Notes: generated by a model from the sequence alone, not told the origin. A stretch of 64,000 nucleotides of DNA from Sphaerulina vaccinii (GCA_022570795.1 JAKUDP010000004.1:2356001-2420000); one strand, 5' to 3'. Counted from the first letter of the stretch, positions 41,455 through 52,158 are shown. Program-made: numbers and translations.

Positions 41455-43183
41455 ATGGCAGATCCCGAGCTCGAAAAAACAAACAGCAGCAACGGCAGCA
41501 ACAGCGGCGACAACGTCAAGACCTTCGCCAAATCCCACATACAACAAGATAATCATGAACTACCACCAGAACCTGAACTCCTCAAACAACAACTAGCCCG
41601 CAAACTCTCAGCCCGCCAAGTCCAAATGATAGCAATAGGCGGCACAATCGACACCGGACTCTTCCTAGGCACAGGCAACAGTCTCGCAAAAGGCGGACCA
41701 GCTTCAATGTTAATCTCCTATGCAATCGTCGGAGCCATAGTCTTCATCACCATGCTCTCATTAGGTGAAATGGCAGCCTACACGCCCATTGCAGGAAGTT
41801 TTTGCACGTTTGCGGGGAGATATGTGGATGATGCTTTTGGATTCGCTCTGACGTGGAATTATTGGTTTAATGATGCGGTTTCTACGGCGTCGGATTTGGT
41901 GGCGCTGCAGTTGCTGTTGCAGTATTGGACGAATTTTCCTGGGTGGGCTCTATCACTGATATTCTTATTCATCTTATTGGCATTGAATATTGTTTCTGTG
42001 AGGGCGTATGGTGAGATGGAATACTGGCTCAGTCTGCTGAAAGTCATCACAATCGTCGCCTTCATCATCCTAGGAATCGCCGTAAACTGCGGAGCCAACA
42101 CGACTGGAGAATACATTGGAGGTCGAAACTGGTACATCGGAGACGCGCCCTTCGTGAACGGAATCGGAGGTTTCGCATCAGTCTTCGTCACAGCAGCATT
42201 CGCCTACGGAGGAACAGAAAGCATTGCAATAACAGCCGGCGAAACCAAAACCCCATCCAAAACTCTCCCGCGAGTCATCCGAAACGTCTTCTGGCGTGAG
42301 TAGTAGTGCTCTAGTAGACCACATCAAGAAGACATCTACTGACACGAGAATAGGCATACTGATATTCTACATCCTCTCAATCCTCATCATCGGCCTCAAC
42401 GTCCCCTACACCTACCCAAACCTCTCAACAAAAGACGCCCACACCTCACCTTTTACCGTAGTTTTCCAACTAGCAGGATCAAAAATCGCAGGCTCATTCA
42501 TCAACTCCGTCGTAATGACCTCTGTCATCTCCGCTGGGAACCACGCACTCTTCGCCGGAGCACGTTTAATGTACTCGTTGGCAATAAACAACCACGCACC
42601 CGCATTCATAGGCCATTTAAAACGTCACCAAGTACCTTGGGTAGCTGTACTTCTTACTTCGGCGATTTCTGGATTGTGTTTTGGAGCGAGTTATATCGGT
42701 GCAGGACAATTATGGACATGGTTACAAAATATTGTGGGAGTGAGTAATCAACTCTCTTGGATTGCTATAGGTTTCGCTTCTTTACGTTTTCGCTCTGGGC
42801 TGAGGAAACAAGGACTTGAACACTTGTTACCTTTTAAGAATTGGACATATCCTTATGGACCGATACTATCTGTAGGACTCAATTCTTTTCTCGTGCTGGT
42901 TCAAGGTTGGAGCTGTTTCTCTCCGGTGTTCAAGCCGGTCGACTTCGTGTCGTACTATGTTCAGCTGCCAGTGTTGGGGGGAATGTTTGTTGTTTGGAAA
43001 TCGGTAAAGAGGACGAAATGGGTCAAACTTGAGGAGATGGATTTGGTTCGTGATCGGTATGATACTGGTTTTACGACTGATGAGAGGGAGAGGGCGCTGG
43101 ATGAGGCGAAGTTTTCGAATTGGAAGGAGGCGAGGGGGTGGAAGGCGAAGTCGTTAGCGGTAGGACAGTGGTTGTTCCTGTAG
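41455..43183 (+). CDS. Amino-acid permease (YAT/AAT family)
   Basis: Two exons, 41455-42295 and 42354-43183 (58-bp intron, donor GTGAGT, acceptor TAG), give 556 residues. A hydrophilic Ser/Asn-rich cytosolic N-terminus is followed by about twelve membrane spans. Family signatures: LSARQVQMIAIGGTIDTGLF at the first span, ITMLSLGEMAAYTPIAGSF, FAYGGTESIAITAGET, and in exon 2 FINSVVMTSVISAGNHALF. It would be a plasma-membrane proton-coupled amino-acid importer. The first span motif usually reads GGTIGTGLF; here the second Gly is Asp (GAC), one transition from GGC, at a position that contacts the substrate carboxyl group in this fold. The C-terminal tail is charged and short. Confidence 0.93.
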
Positions 43184-43351
43184 TAATGTACAATCTTGTC
43201 TTCCATGTGCGGAGAAGATCTTGTTCGTGTGTCGGTTCATTCGAGCTCGTGCTGATGCTATCCTATGTCCATGATGCTATGCCAACTCTCTCGTGAATGT
43301 GAAAAACGCTATGCAACTTCTGTGTGCAATTCCCCAATCCGTACTGTGAGT

Positions 43352-43817
43352 CTATTTACTGAAAGGACCCTTCTTACCCCAGCAGTACTGGTAGTAATTG
43401 TCACCTTGTCTGTAGCACTTGAGATCGAACAGTTTATTATCCTGATCGGACATGTCAGTAATGTGTGCTGTTGCAACTTGGAAGAGGTTACTCACGATCC
43501 TGTCGCCCTCGACAAAATCTACTGTATTTGGTATACAAGAGTGCTGTTGTGGGTTGCTGTATCGAACCTTGGCTGGGATGTCATCTCTGTATTCATTGCA
43601 GGCACTTTCAGTGGCCCAGTCGACTTGGAGCTGCAGCATGGGGTCATCAGCAAGGTTCGGTAGATTCGGAGATGTGTTTCTGATGTTCAAATTTCTGGTA
43701 TATAACGTATGTACTTACGCCTGTCGTCCTGTCGTGACATTTGCAGTTGCTGTATGAGGCTGCTTCGACGCTGACAGCTACTGCTGCGAGGGTGAAGAGG
43801 ATGTTCTTGAACTGCAT
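43352..43817 (-). CDS. Small secreted cysteine-rich protein
   Basis: Three exons, 43817-43719, 43630-43496 and 43441-43352, give 107 residues. All three exons hold whole codons (phase-0 introns with donors GTAAGT and GTGAGT). The signal peptide MQFKNILFTLAAVAVSVEA is followed by a mature part of about 88 residues with six cysteines (NCKC, SAC, HSC, LKC, QYC). No homology recognised. Size, export signal and an even cysteine number fit a small secreted effector-like or antimicrobial-like protein; that role is inference. A GTAAGA word just before the stop could allow a different C-terminus, but the acceptors available are too close. Confidence 0.75.
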
Positions 43818-43907
43818 GATTGCTTGAGTTGTTGTTATGATTGTTCAGGTTGGAGGTATGTTGAGTATGTATATGGCTAATGAGGTAGCACACAGCGAGA
43901 TATATGT

Positions 43908-44527
43908 TCAGGGCTTCCTCCTCCAGAACAGCACCCGGATGGAGGCACGACATTCTAAGGCGCCTAGTCTTGGTTGACGAGTCCAAGAGTGGTTCCTTAC
44001 TGATTCACCAAGCTGAAGACATCCGGAGGATGTCCGGTCGCTCACTTGTCTCAAGCTGTGATTGCGAGACAGATCAGTGGCCCGAGCTTCCCAGTAGTGT
44101 CTATGCTGCTGCTTACATATGCAATTGTATGAGCTGTGGCAGCTGTCAGCGGTCCACCCAAGATGTCTGCAGCAGGAGCCAAATATCTGAAGAGAATCAT
44201 ACTCCTCATTGTGACAACAGTCAATTGCTGCTCTGTTGAACGAGGGTCTGCCTGTGGTTTGGCGATATTGATCTCTCCCTACCTGGAAATGCTCCTCCAC
44301 ATCTCCACTGACGGCAGGCGGTCGTTGCTGTGCCGTTAACTGATCGTCGTTGGCGAAGTGACGATAGTCTTGAACTTGTGACACCGGCTGCAATAGTAGG
44401 TGGCGATCGGACTGCACGTGGGAAGTTCGTGAAGCAGATCTACCAGTTCTCGTTCTTTCCACCAATGGAAGGATCGAACATCCATTGACCGTCCCTCGTT
44501 CCGCGTTCTGTCATCGTACTGTCGCAC
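43908..44527 (-). other. Possible degenerate coding remnant
   Basis: The minus-strand frame 44527-44336 starts without an ATG, has an internal ATG at 44482, and reads RSFHWWKERELVDLLHELPT and a CSRCHKF motif. An overlapping frame continues to 43908 with HNEEYDSLQIFGSCC. The CxxCxxF motif after a leucine-rich helix is reminiscent of degenerate fungal F-box-type proteins. The frames do not join by normal splicing. Low certainty. Confidence 0.25.
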
Positions 44528-45217
44528 TGTGTAGTACGGACGGCGGTGTCAGTATAAAGTGCCCTAGAAGATCTGCCTGATGGTCGGCGCGCCATCGGTC
44601 AAGCTAGATTGAAGACATTTCTAAGGTTAGAACCTCGTAAGTCTTAGTCATCAGCGACTAGCCCTGGATGTTGACACTGGTCTGTGGGGCTATACCACGC
44701 TTAGAGTTTGCGAACACATGGCCAGCAGGGTCATATCGACGCGGCGTGCGGTCTGCCCTGATTACCAGATGGTTGCACCACCACACAATCTATACTGTGG
44801 AGATAATCGGCAGTGGCATCCGTGGTGAATCTGGCGCCACTCTGGTCTTTCGTTATGGCCGTAAAGTATACGAGATCTGGTCGCCGCGTCTGCGGATGCT
44901 TCTTGTGCACGAGGTGACATCGAATGTGGTAGCATAGTCGTCGGAGTCATGTCTTGTCTCCGTCCCCGAATTCATGGGAGTCGTTGTTGATGAGATGTCG
45001 AAGGTGGGAGGTGAAGATGACCAGGCAGCGGCTGACCTCGTCATGCTTGGCAGTCTCTTGCCGCCTGACAAACCTCACTGCTCGGTTGCTTCTAGAAGGT
45101 CGCTCTTTCGTCTCTAGGTGCGTATTATGTTATCGTTCATCGTACTTGCTAACGAGAAAGAAGACATGCGCGAGCAAACACCACCTTGACCTGAGACTCA
45201 GTCGTATTGCTGCCACG
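44528..45217. other. Intergenic and 5' leader of the UFD1/AZUL gene
   Basis: The downstream open frame extends back to 44954, but the first ATG giving a sensible N-terminus is at 45218. No other gene seen. Confidence 0.45.
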
Positions 45218-47596
45218 ATGAACGAGTCTACTGTGCCTACGTTACAGTGGACATCACAGTACACAGCTGTTTCGGCGCCGGCGCAGGGACAGAAACTGAC
45301 TGGCGACAAGATCTTGTTACCGCCGTCAGCGCTAGAACAGCTATTGAGTGCCTCATCGAATGCCGCAGCCGAGAGTGCGCGCCGAGACTTGCCTCAGTAC
45401 GATCCATACAACTCTTCGACATTCTCGGCATACCGCCAGGCCGAGTCGCAGTATCAAGATCAGAGACAGCAGCTGCCTCATCCACTGACGTTCCGCTTGG
45501 TGAACTCCGAGAATGGCAGAGTGGTGTATGCTGGCATTCGCGAGTTCTCGGCGGACGAAGGCGAGGCCGCGTTGAGCCCGTTCCTGCTCGAAGCACTAGG
45601 CCTGAAAGATGTGGCTCCTGCGAAGCGAGATGATGCTATGGAAGTTGACGAGGGCGAGAAGTCAAATGTCAACGGCCATGCGCTGCCCTCCATCACGATA
45701 CATGCTCGACAATTGTCAAAGGGCACATTCGTGAAGCTGAGGCCTCTGGAGCCCGGCTACGATCCCGAGGACTGGAAAGCACTCTTGGAACAACACCTGC
45801 GCGCCCACTATACCACGATGACTAATGGCGAGGTGCTAGTGGTGCCAGGTGGTCGAGGCATTGGCGGCAAGAGAGAAGAGTTCAGGTTTCTGGTCGATGG
45901 ATTCAAGCCAGAAGTGGACGGCATTTGTGTGGTCGATACAGACCTGGAGGTGGACATTGAGGCGCTCAATGAAGAACAAGCTCGTGAAACAATGAAGCGT
46001 ATCGCAGCGAAGATGGCAAAGCAGCCAGGCACAGAACATGGTAGCTCTCCTGGTGGTGAGCTGGATCTTTTCAAAGAGCAGTATGGACAAGTGCTGCCTG
46101 GAGAGTATGTCGACTACCAATTACCTTCATGGAATCGCACACAGGCACTGGAGCTAGAACTGCATGCTGAGGACGACGAAGAGGATGTCAACCTCCTGGT
46201 CAGGCCCCTGTCCGCAACACAACGAGCGAAGCCACGAATAGATGAGTATGTATTTGGAGACCTTGATACTCGACCAAGCAAGCGTATACGCCTGGAACCC
46301 ACAAACGCGGAGCTTGAGCATGCAGAAAGTCTACAAGTATCTGTCTGGGCATTCGCACCTAGCAATTCAAGTGATCGCGATGCCACACACGCAGTACCGA
46401 CAGCAGGGCCGCGGCACTTCACCCTTCGTGTCAGGCACACTGATGCGCCAGTCAGTGCTCCAGCTACAGAGACTGGGCTACAGACTCCTCCGAACGAGGG
46501 TGACGTCCAGTGTAAGAATTGCAAACAGTGGGTACCCCAAGCGCGAATGATGTTGCATGAGAACTTCTGCCTGCGCAACAATCTGCTTTGTCCCAAAGGC
46601 TGCGGGCAAGTGTTTCAAAAGCGATCACCTGAATTCGAGCGACATTGGCATTGTCCTTACGACGATTCCTTCGGTAACACTCTGACATCACGTCAACAGC
46701 ACGATAGCATCATGCACCCGACAGACGTGCTGCGTTGTGAGTCTTGCAGTACTGCTGAGACGTTCTCGACCTACCCAGCTCTCGCACATCATCGAACCAG
46801 CACATGTCCTGGAAAGCCCATATTATGTCGCTTCTGTCATCTGGAAGTGCCACAGGAAGGTGACCCGGATGTGCCAAATGCAGAAGCTCTGCTATCTGGC
46901 ATGACAGTACATGAGCTTGCCGACGGAGCTCGCACAACAGAGTGCCATCTTTGCCAAAAGATCGTACGTCTCCGGGACATGGAAACTCATCTGAAGAACC
47001 ACGACCTTGACCGACATGATCGTCCAGCACCAGTACCCTGTCGGAACATCAATTGTGGCCGCACTCTCGACACGTGCTCGAAGAGCGGCGACACTCGAGC
47101 TGGCTCTCGCATGGGTCAAGGTCCTGGAAACGATGTCGGCTTATGCGCCATCTGCTTCGGCCCGCTGTATGTTGCGCTTCACGATCCAGAGAACAAAGCC
47201 CTGCGTCGTCGTATCGAGAGACGTTACCTCCAACAGCTGCTCACAGGCTGTGGTAAGTCTTGGTGCAAGAACGAGTTCTGCAAGACTGGTCGCAAGAATC
47301 TGGAGCTGAACACTGGCATCACGACGAAGGATGCTCTACCCATGATCAAGCCTTTTCTCAGTGGCCTTACGGAACCTAGCCACACGACTCCGCTCCACTT
47401 TTGCGTCGATGAAGGAAGTCAAAGAAGGAGAAACATGGCTTCTCTGCTTGCTGCTGAAGACGGAGGACATACGGGTAAAGGTGGCTTCGGCTTCGAATGG
47501 TGTGTTGGCGCTTTTGAGGCTGAGGGTGGCGATCTTGACGCTGCTCGGCTATGGCTGAAGAACTGGGCTCCTACACGAGCGGAGACGAGGAGATGA
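45218..47596 (+). CDS. UFD1-domain / TRAF-like zinc-finger / AZUL-domain protein
   Basis: Single exon, 792 residues; start chosen at MNESTVPTLQW because the longer frame upstream is not ATG-started and is Arg/Leu-rich. Residues about 25-270 form a UFD1-like fold (GDKILLPPSALEQLL, LTFRLVNSENGRVVYAGIRE, FVKLRPLEPGYDPEDWKALL, FLVDGFKPEVDGICVVDTD). The middle has an NLS-like PSKRIRLEP. Residues about 490-650 hold TRAF-type zinc fingers (QCKNCKQWVP with MMLHENFC, LCPKGCGQVF, LCRFCHLEVP, TECHLCQKIV). The C-terminus has the AZUL-type cysteine cluster CGKSWCKNEFCKTG. UFD1 recruits ubiquitinated clients to Cdc48/p97, and AZUL in E6AP binds the proteasome. A role linking ubiquitinated clients to the proteasome is a reasonable inference. 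Confidence 0.85.
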   Translation: MNESTVPTLQWTSQYTAVSAPAQGQKLTGDKILLPPSALEQLLSASSNAAAESARRDLPQYDPYNSSTFSAYRQAESQYQDQRQQLPHPLTFRLVNSENGRVVYAGIREFSADEGEAALSPFLLEALGLKDVAPAKRDDAMEVDEGEKSNVNGHALPSITIHARQLSKGTFVKLRPLEPGYDPEDWKALLEQHLRAHYTTMTNGEVLVVPGGRGIGGKREEFRFLVDGFKPEVDGICVVDTDLEVDIEALNEEQARETMKRIAAKMAKQPGTEHGSSPGGELDLFKEQYGQVLPGEYVDYQLPSWNRTQALELELHAEDDEEDVNLLVRPLSATQRAKPRIDEYVFGDLDTRPSKRIRLEPTNAELEHAESLQVSVWAFAPSNSSDRDATHAVPTAGPRHFTLRVRHTDAPVSAPATETGLQTPPNEGDVQCKNCKQWVPQARMMLHENFCLRNNLLCPKGCGQVFQKRSPEFERHWHCPYDDSFGNTLTSRQQHDSIMHPTDVLRCESCSTAETFSTYPALAHHRTSTCPGKPILCRFCHLEVPQEGDPDVPNAEALLSGMTVHELADGARTTECHLCQKIVRLRDMETHLKNHDLDRHDRPAPVPCRNINCGRTLDTCSKSGDTRAGSRMGQGPGNDVGLCAICFGPLYVALHDPENKALRRRIERRYLQQLLTGCGKSWCKNEFCKTGRKNLELNTGITTKDALPMIKPFLSGLTEPSHTTPLHFCVDEGSQRRRNMASLLAAEDGGHTGKGGFGFEWCVGAFEAEGGDLDAARLWLKNWAPTRAETRR

Positions 47597-47974
47597 TGAA
47601 ATGATGAAACGACACTGGGAAGGAGGACGATGCTCATGGTGATAGATTATATACGTCCATAGATGACTGCATCTCAGCACTTTCCCAGCAGGAACAGTGA
47701 ATCCGTTTGAACACCATCGCTCAAATCCTCCACTACTAACTGACCATCTCGGTGTTGGACGGCGGGTGTGATTGCTATGCCGCTGCGACAGGTATCTACA
47801 TTCGGCCACGCTCTAGCTATCTGGTCATGCTTCTGCGGAGAACATTATGGTTGCCGCTCATGCTTCAGTTCCAGCTCGCTCGCTAGCTCGTGCACCACAT
47901 CAGCACTTTCAGCCTTACATCTTACATCAGATCTTGCCTTTCCTTACTTGCGCAAGCTCTCATCTCATCTCATC
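47597..47974. other. Intergenic stretch with a pentanucleotide repeat
   Basis: 3' flank of the UFD1/AZUL gene. A (TCTCA)n run lies at about 47957-47977, reaching into the end of the pseudogene. No gene seen. Confidence 0.5.
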
Positions 47975-48382
47975 TCATTCAACGACAATCAACGTGCCCG
48001 AATGGCGGTGCGCATCCTGAGCCTGAGGGCTCAGTCCTGGAAGACCTTCTCCGAGGAACTGCAATCTCAGTATTGACCCAAGGACGACCATCCAACAAAT
48101 GCCATGGTTCCGAGCGCTCGGTGCTCTTGAGTAGAATGAATACCGATGCCAACAAGTCGACCAACAACATGCTCAGAGCCTCGCTCACTGAACCGCAAAT
48201 CATATTGGTGAATCTTGACGGATATTGATGCCCTTTGTCATGAGGATACCGTACGCAGCGAGGGTGTAGTCGTGGCAGATACCGATGAGGAAGCTTTCTT
48301 GTGGGATGCCGAAAAGGAGACTTGCATTTGTCCGAGCTGATCTGTTGGTGGAGACCGAGAATGTTATGTTTTGGTCTTCCAT
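47975..48382 (-). pseudogene. Decayed copy of the GLRxQI/ANAxxLF small gene family
   Basis: ATG at 48382 (MEDQNI), then TNASLLFGIPQESFLIGI, which aligns with ANAKLLFGEPQLLFYIGI of the copy at 58819. The frame stops at 48200, but the next part continues in another frame (SEALSMLLVDLLASVFILL, matching ALSTLLTMLADGLLVKY), and the end is in a third frame (FLGEGLPGLSPQ, matching YIGDSLGGLLNE), closing at 47975. At least two frameshifts are needed, so it is very probably non-functional. The N-terminal GLxxQI motif is also out of frame and the first intron seems disrupted. It lies 8.5 kb from the three clustered copies. Confidence 0.6.
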
Positions 48383-48421
48383 CTTGGCTGTTTTGCGAAA
48401 GGTGGCGAAGACAGTAGTGTA

Positions 48422-49214
48422 TCAGGAGCTAGAACGGGTGTTTATATGACTATTTGATAGTCTGCAATGCCTCAACTTCCATGGTGTCTGTTTTAGTTTG
48501 TCCATACTAGTATCTTCACGCGAGAGCTGCTGAGTGAATGCTCCTGTTGTTATCGGGGAGCAGTTGTCGAGCTCGAAGGTGAGAGACAGATGAGCTCCGG
48601 ATACATGAGTGGCAACCACGGCGGTCTCTGACCAAGTATATTGTTCGGAGACATGCACTCCAATATAGATCAACGTGCTGGATTCACTTTGCTTGTCGCT
48701 CAGCTTCGGTAATCTTTCAGCATCGACTACAGTAGGAGAGGGTGCTACTATTTTCACCTGTGAGAGCGAAGCATCAGCAGATGACCTTTGCGCCGCCCCA
48801 TTTGTGCCACTTCGCGCGCGTCTATCAAGCGTATCAAGCGTCCTCAGCCTGATATATGACCACAGTCCTTTACCATCACGCTTCCACGCGAATGTGTACG
48901 CGACCGGCGCGACGCTACGCGTGTCTCGGACGCGTTTTGCAGAACTGGTCGTGTGTTCGAGGTGGTGTTTTCGTGCTTCTTTTGTACATCACCATCGTAC
49001 AGCTCGAAGAGGTGAAGTCAAAGGTGACTCACAGTATCCCGCACATCTGAAACGCTCGAGAGCTGTCCACTGCATGTTTTAGATCTGCTGGCTGCAGAAG
49101 AAGTCCACACCATGCAACCTCTTGTGGGTCTTCCAAGAGGTTCGTCCAATAGGAAGCGTGGTGCATGGACTGAGCCAAGAAAGTCTCTACGCGCTGAGCT
49201 CCAACCTCTTCCAT
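48422..49214 (-). CDS. Uncharacterised protein
   Basis: Two exons, 49214-49033 and 48944-48422 (88-bp intron, donor GTGAGT, acceptor CAG), give 234 residues. Exon 1 reads RVETFLAQSMHHASYWTNLL and WCGLLLQPADLKHAV. Exon 2 has a basic stretch (SAKRVRDTRSVAP), TFAWKRDGKGLWSYIRLRTL, and a hydrophobic core TLIYIGVHVSEQYTWSETAV, then THVSGAHLSLTFELDN. The frame crosses the splice site cleanly and no frame stays open without splicing. No signal peptide. I do not recognise the family. A tail-to-head neighbour of the decayed family member at 47975, on the same strand. Confidence 0.55.
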
Positions 49215-49941
49215 TTCCTTAACCGCCCACAAACATCAACATCTACTACCGACGCATCTAGCAGTGTAGGCTGCATATGCCGTACCGGGGCAGTGTGGAT
49301 GCTGTTTCATCTTGCTAACCGCCTTCTCAAGCGTTTGCTTGTGAGCCAAAGTTAGCAGCAGACCTCCATGCAGCCACTCGTCTTCCTTCCTTCAAGACCA
49401 CAATGATGACATTTCGGTATGCCGCTCGTGGCTTGGACCAGCAGACCGCCATCTGGTGAAACCCGAGACGAGAATCAACCACGCTGCGAGCGGTTTCAAG
49501 AGCCTTTTCCGGGCATTAGCCTCCTCAATGGATACCTCAGTATGCCGGAATGGACCACAGCAGTATGCTAGCTTCGAGCACGGATGTATGCTGCTTGACG
49601 TTTCATGGCTCGAAAATGACCCTACGCTTCTGCGGCCTATGCTTGTCGCTGTACCACTCGGTATGGATTGATCTTACGTGCATATAGGAACCAGTTCTAC
49701 CCGCGCGCCTTCCTGTTCTTCTTTTCTCCGATACATACCACCAACTGTTCGACTTGCGTTGCTAGGCCTGTGACGAGCTCGACGAGTCTCCTTGTCTCTT
49801 TCTTTCCCTTTGTGCGACTTTCTTGTTGGTGTTCGTTCGGAGCTGGTCTCCTGCCCATGCTAGTCTATTGCATTACTGTCTAATAGCATCACACCTTTAC
49901 GGCCTATCGAAGTTGGCTCCGGAAGCCACGCCACGACCACT
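49215..49941. other. Divergent intergenic region
   Basis: A 727-bp stretch between opposed start codons, with a pyrimidine-rich tract near 49700-49830 likely belonging to the 5' leader of the gene at 49942. No gene seen. Confidence 0.45.
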
Positions 49942-51705
49942 ATGGATTGTCGAGACTTGACACCGCCTACAGACCTCGAGTTCTGTGGCTACGGAGACTT
50001 GCAATGTCCTGGTGGCAGCGCGAGCACTAATGGCACCTACTTTCCCCATGATTGGTCTCCTCAGACAGACCTCACAGCGAATACAACGCCACCTCGATCG
50101 CCTGTGATCATACGCGAGCAGGGCTCACGATTACTACCGAAGCCACGATACCAAGATCAACTTGTCGAGTCCAGCTACGATCCCTATTCATCACTTCACA
50201 CTCACAATCGGACGACTTCATTGCCAGTCAATGGCTTTACTGGCCAGTTCGGACCAGCATTGCCACGGCCTGCAGCGGATCGTAGGTCAACAAGTCCATA
50301 TGCGCATCCAAGGACAGGCTCATATGCACCATCACAATCGGTCTCGCCTGCGCCGCCGGACCATCTTGGGATCAGTCGACCTTCTATCAGCAATATGCGT
50401 TCGATTTCCTCATCTCACATCTCCAATGTGCGATCACACTCTCGTAACCTGTCCTCCAGCAGCATCGACGCTGCTATGCTCAGCCGCTATGGCTACCCAA
50501 CGTATCGGCAAAGCCCAAGCTCACAAGTACTGCCCGGAGCTCTGCCAGTAACAAGAACCCCATCAGCAATGAGCTTCCTAGCACCCATTGCAACTCCAGG
50601 CGGACAGATGCAGTCGTACCCCAACCATCGTCGCACAGCTAGTCCGCCTGCAAGACCATCACGCCTATCTGTGGAGGCCGATGTGCCTGTGCAGTCAGAT
50701 GTCCCCAGTCCCACATCGACAGTGATGGACTATCTCACTGAGCCCAATCCTGCACCGTCGCTCATTCAGAAGATCACCAAGCCAGACACGAATCAAACCA
50801 ATCACTTCTGGTTTGACATTCGCAACCTCAAGACCTGGACCGACTTCACAGTGGACACTATCTCTTCCATACCAGGTCTACTCGACTTACTCAGCATCGA
50901 CGTCTCGATGAAGTCTCTCCCAAGGCCATCCCAAGTCAACCTATCTCCAGAGACACCCGCTCAACTCGCCGAACTCTGCGCCATGCACCATGCAATCAAA
51001 GTCAACGCAGCCCTCAAAGTCGCGCAGGGAGACAAGCATATCGCCATGCGAACCCTACGCTCAAGTCTAGGCACTCGACAACAACCAGAGTTTGTCGCCA
51101 ACTATCAATCAGATAGCGAAAAGACAATCTACGGCGATGGCAGAGGCCGTGTAGTCGGCATTGTCAAATCCTACGATCAATGGAATTCTGGCTACCGCAA
51201 TGGCTCACCAATCGACAAGATCAGATATCTCGAACATCTGGCCCACCTCCATCGCTTCATGAGAGAACATGGTACGAGATATGGATTCATCATGACAGAG
51301 ATCGAACTCGTCTGTGTCCGCATGGGCGGACCACCTTCTGATGAGAACAATGTGCCTGTCTTCGGCTATCTCGAAGTGTCTTCTCCAATCCAGATCTCCG
51401 CTTCCGGCATCAACTCGGACGGATCTATCAAGATGACTGCTGGATTGGCATTGTGGTATATTCACATGTTGGCAAAGGAACAGCCTTTCCCAGGACAGTT
51501 CCACTGGAAAGTAGAAGTCGGAGGCCCGACTGCTATGACTAGGCGCAACCACTTACCGAGAGATGATTGGATGCCTAAGGTGAATCAGCAAGATAAGAGA
51601 GTGAGTAAGAGGGTCAGAGGATGGACTTGGCCTGATGAACCGTTGCATAAGAGGGAGTGTGTAGCGAAGGGGCGGTCTAGGAAGAAGAAGTTGGTGGGTA
51701 CCTGA
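49942..51705 (+). CDS. Conserved fungal protein of unknown function
   Basis: Single exon, 587 residues. Residues 1-255 are low-complexity Ser/Pro/Tyr-rich. Residues about 265-570 are globular: NHFWFDIRNLKTWTDFTVDT, PGLLDLLSIDVSM, ELCAMHHAIKVNAALKVAQG, FVANYQSDSEKTIYGDGRGR, GTRYGFIMTEIELVCVRMGG, PVFGYLEVSSPIQIS, TAGLALWYIHMLAKEQPFPG. This is the pattern of a broadly conserved Pezizomycotina protein. The layout D...E.E with GFIMTEIELV and GYLEVSSP could be a nuclease-like fold, but I cannot show catalytic residues. The C-terminus KGRSRKKKLVGT is a likely nuclear signal. Confidence 0.8.
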   Translation: MDCRDLTPPTDLEFCGYGDLQCPGGSASTNGTYFPHDWSPQTDLTANTTPPRSPVIIREQGSRLLPKPRYQDQLVESSYDPYSSLHTHNRTTSLPVNGFTGQFGPALPRPAADRRSTSPYAHPRTGSYAPSQSVSPAPPDHLGISRPSISNMRSISSSHISNVRSHSRNLSSSSIDAAMLSRYGYPTYRQSPSSQVLPGALPVTRTPSAMSFLAPIATPGGQMQSYPNHRRTASPPARPSRLSVEADVPVQSDVPSPTSTVMDYLTEPNPAPSLIQKITKPDTNQTNHFWFDIRNLKTWTDFTVDTISSIPGLLDLLSIDVSMKSLPRPSQVNLSPETPAQLAELCAMHHAIKVNAALKVAQGDKHIAMRTLRSSLGTRQQPEFVANYQSDSEKTIYGDGRGRVVGIVKSYDQWNSGYRNGSPIDKIRYLEHLAHLHRFMREHGTRYGFIMTEIELVCVRMGGPPSDENNVPVFGYLEVSSPIQISASGINSDGSIKMTAGLALWYIHMLAKEQPFPGQFHWKVEVGGPTAMTRRNHLPRDDWMPKVNQQDKRVSKRVRGWTWPDEPLHKRECVAKGRSRKKKLVGT

Positions 51706-52158
51706 TGTCTATCTGTCAGGAGACATTGGGTTGCAAGGAATGTAATAGCACATGGCAGGTCTGTGTGTGCAAAAGTACGCCAGCTTCTCATGTATTGTCT
51801 CATCATGATGATGAATGCAAAGACCTGACCTGAGTGCTTTTGAGCGTCATAGCATAACATAGCGTCGGCGCAAACAACCATATATCATCACATCAAGTCT
51901 CAAGCCACCAGACTCGAGTTTGATTACATCACGGTAGACAGACCTCCGCAGTCGCTGAAGGCGACCAGGCCAAGTGGAAGCAGGTCCCGATGGGACAGGC
52001 AAGACATTCTGCTTCGGGGAGCTTGCTGTTCAAAGACCGATGCAGTTCGATCTCGTGCAGCAATCTTACGTGGCGTCCAAACCACTCTATACACCTCAAT
52101 TTATTCTTGTACAGTCGATAGATCTGCTACCCATGCCCACGCCTTCGCACAAGTACCT
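51706..52158. other. Convergent intergenic region
   Basis: A 453-bp stretch between the 3' ends of the conserved protein and ERG2. No gene seen. Confidence 0.5.

Noticed and set aside
43908..44465. 185-codon minus-strand frame as an intact gene
   Set aside because: The frame starts without an ATG, overlaps a more coding-like frame at its 5' end, and shows no family; kept only as a possible remnant.
48422..49214. Membership of the orphan gene in the GLRxQI family
   Set aside because: It lacks the GLRxQI and ANAxxLF motifs, and its intron is in another phase; the YIGVHV segment is too short a match.
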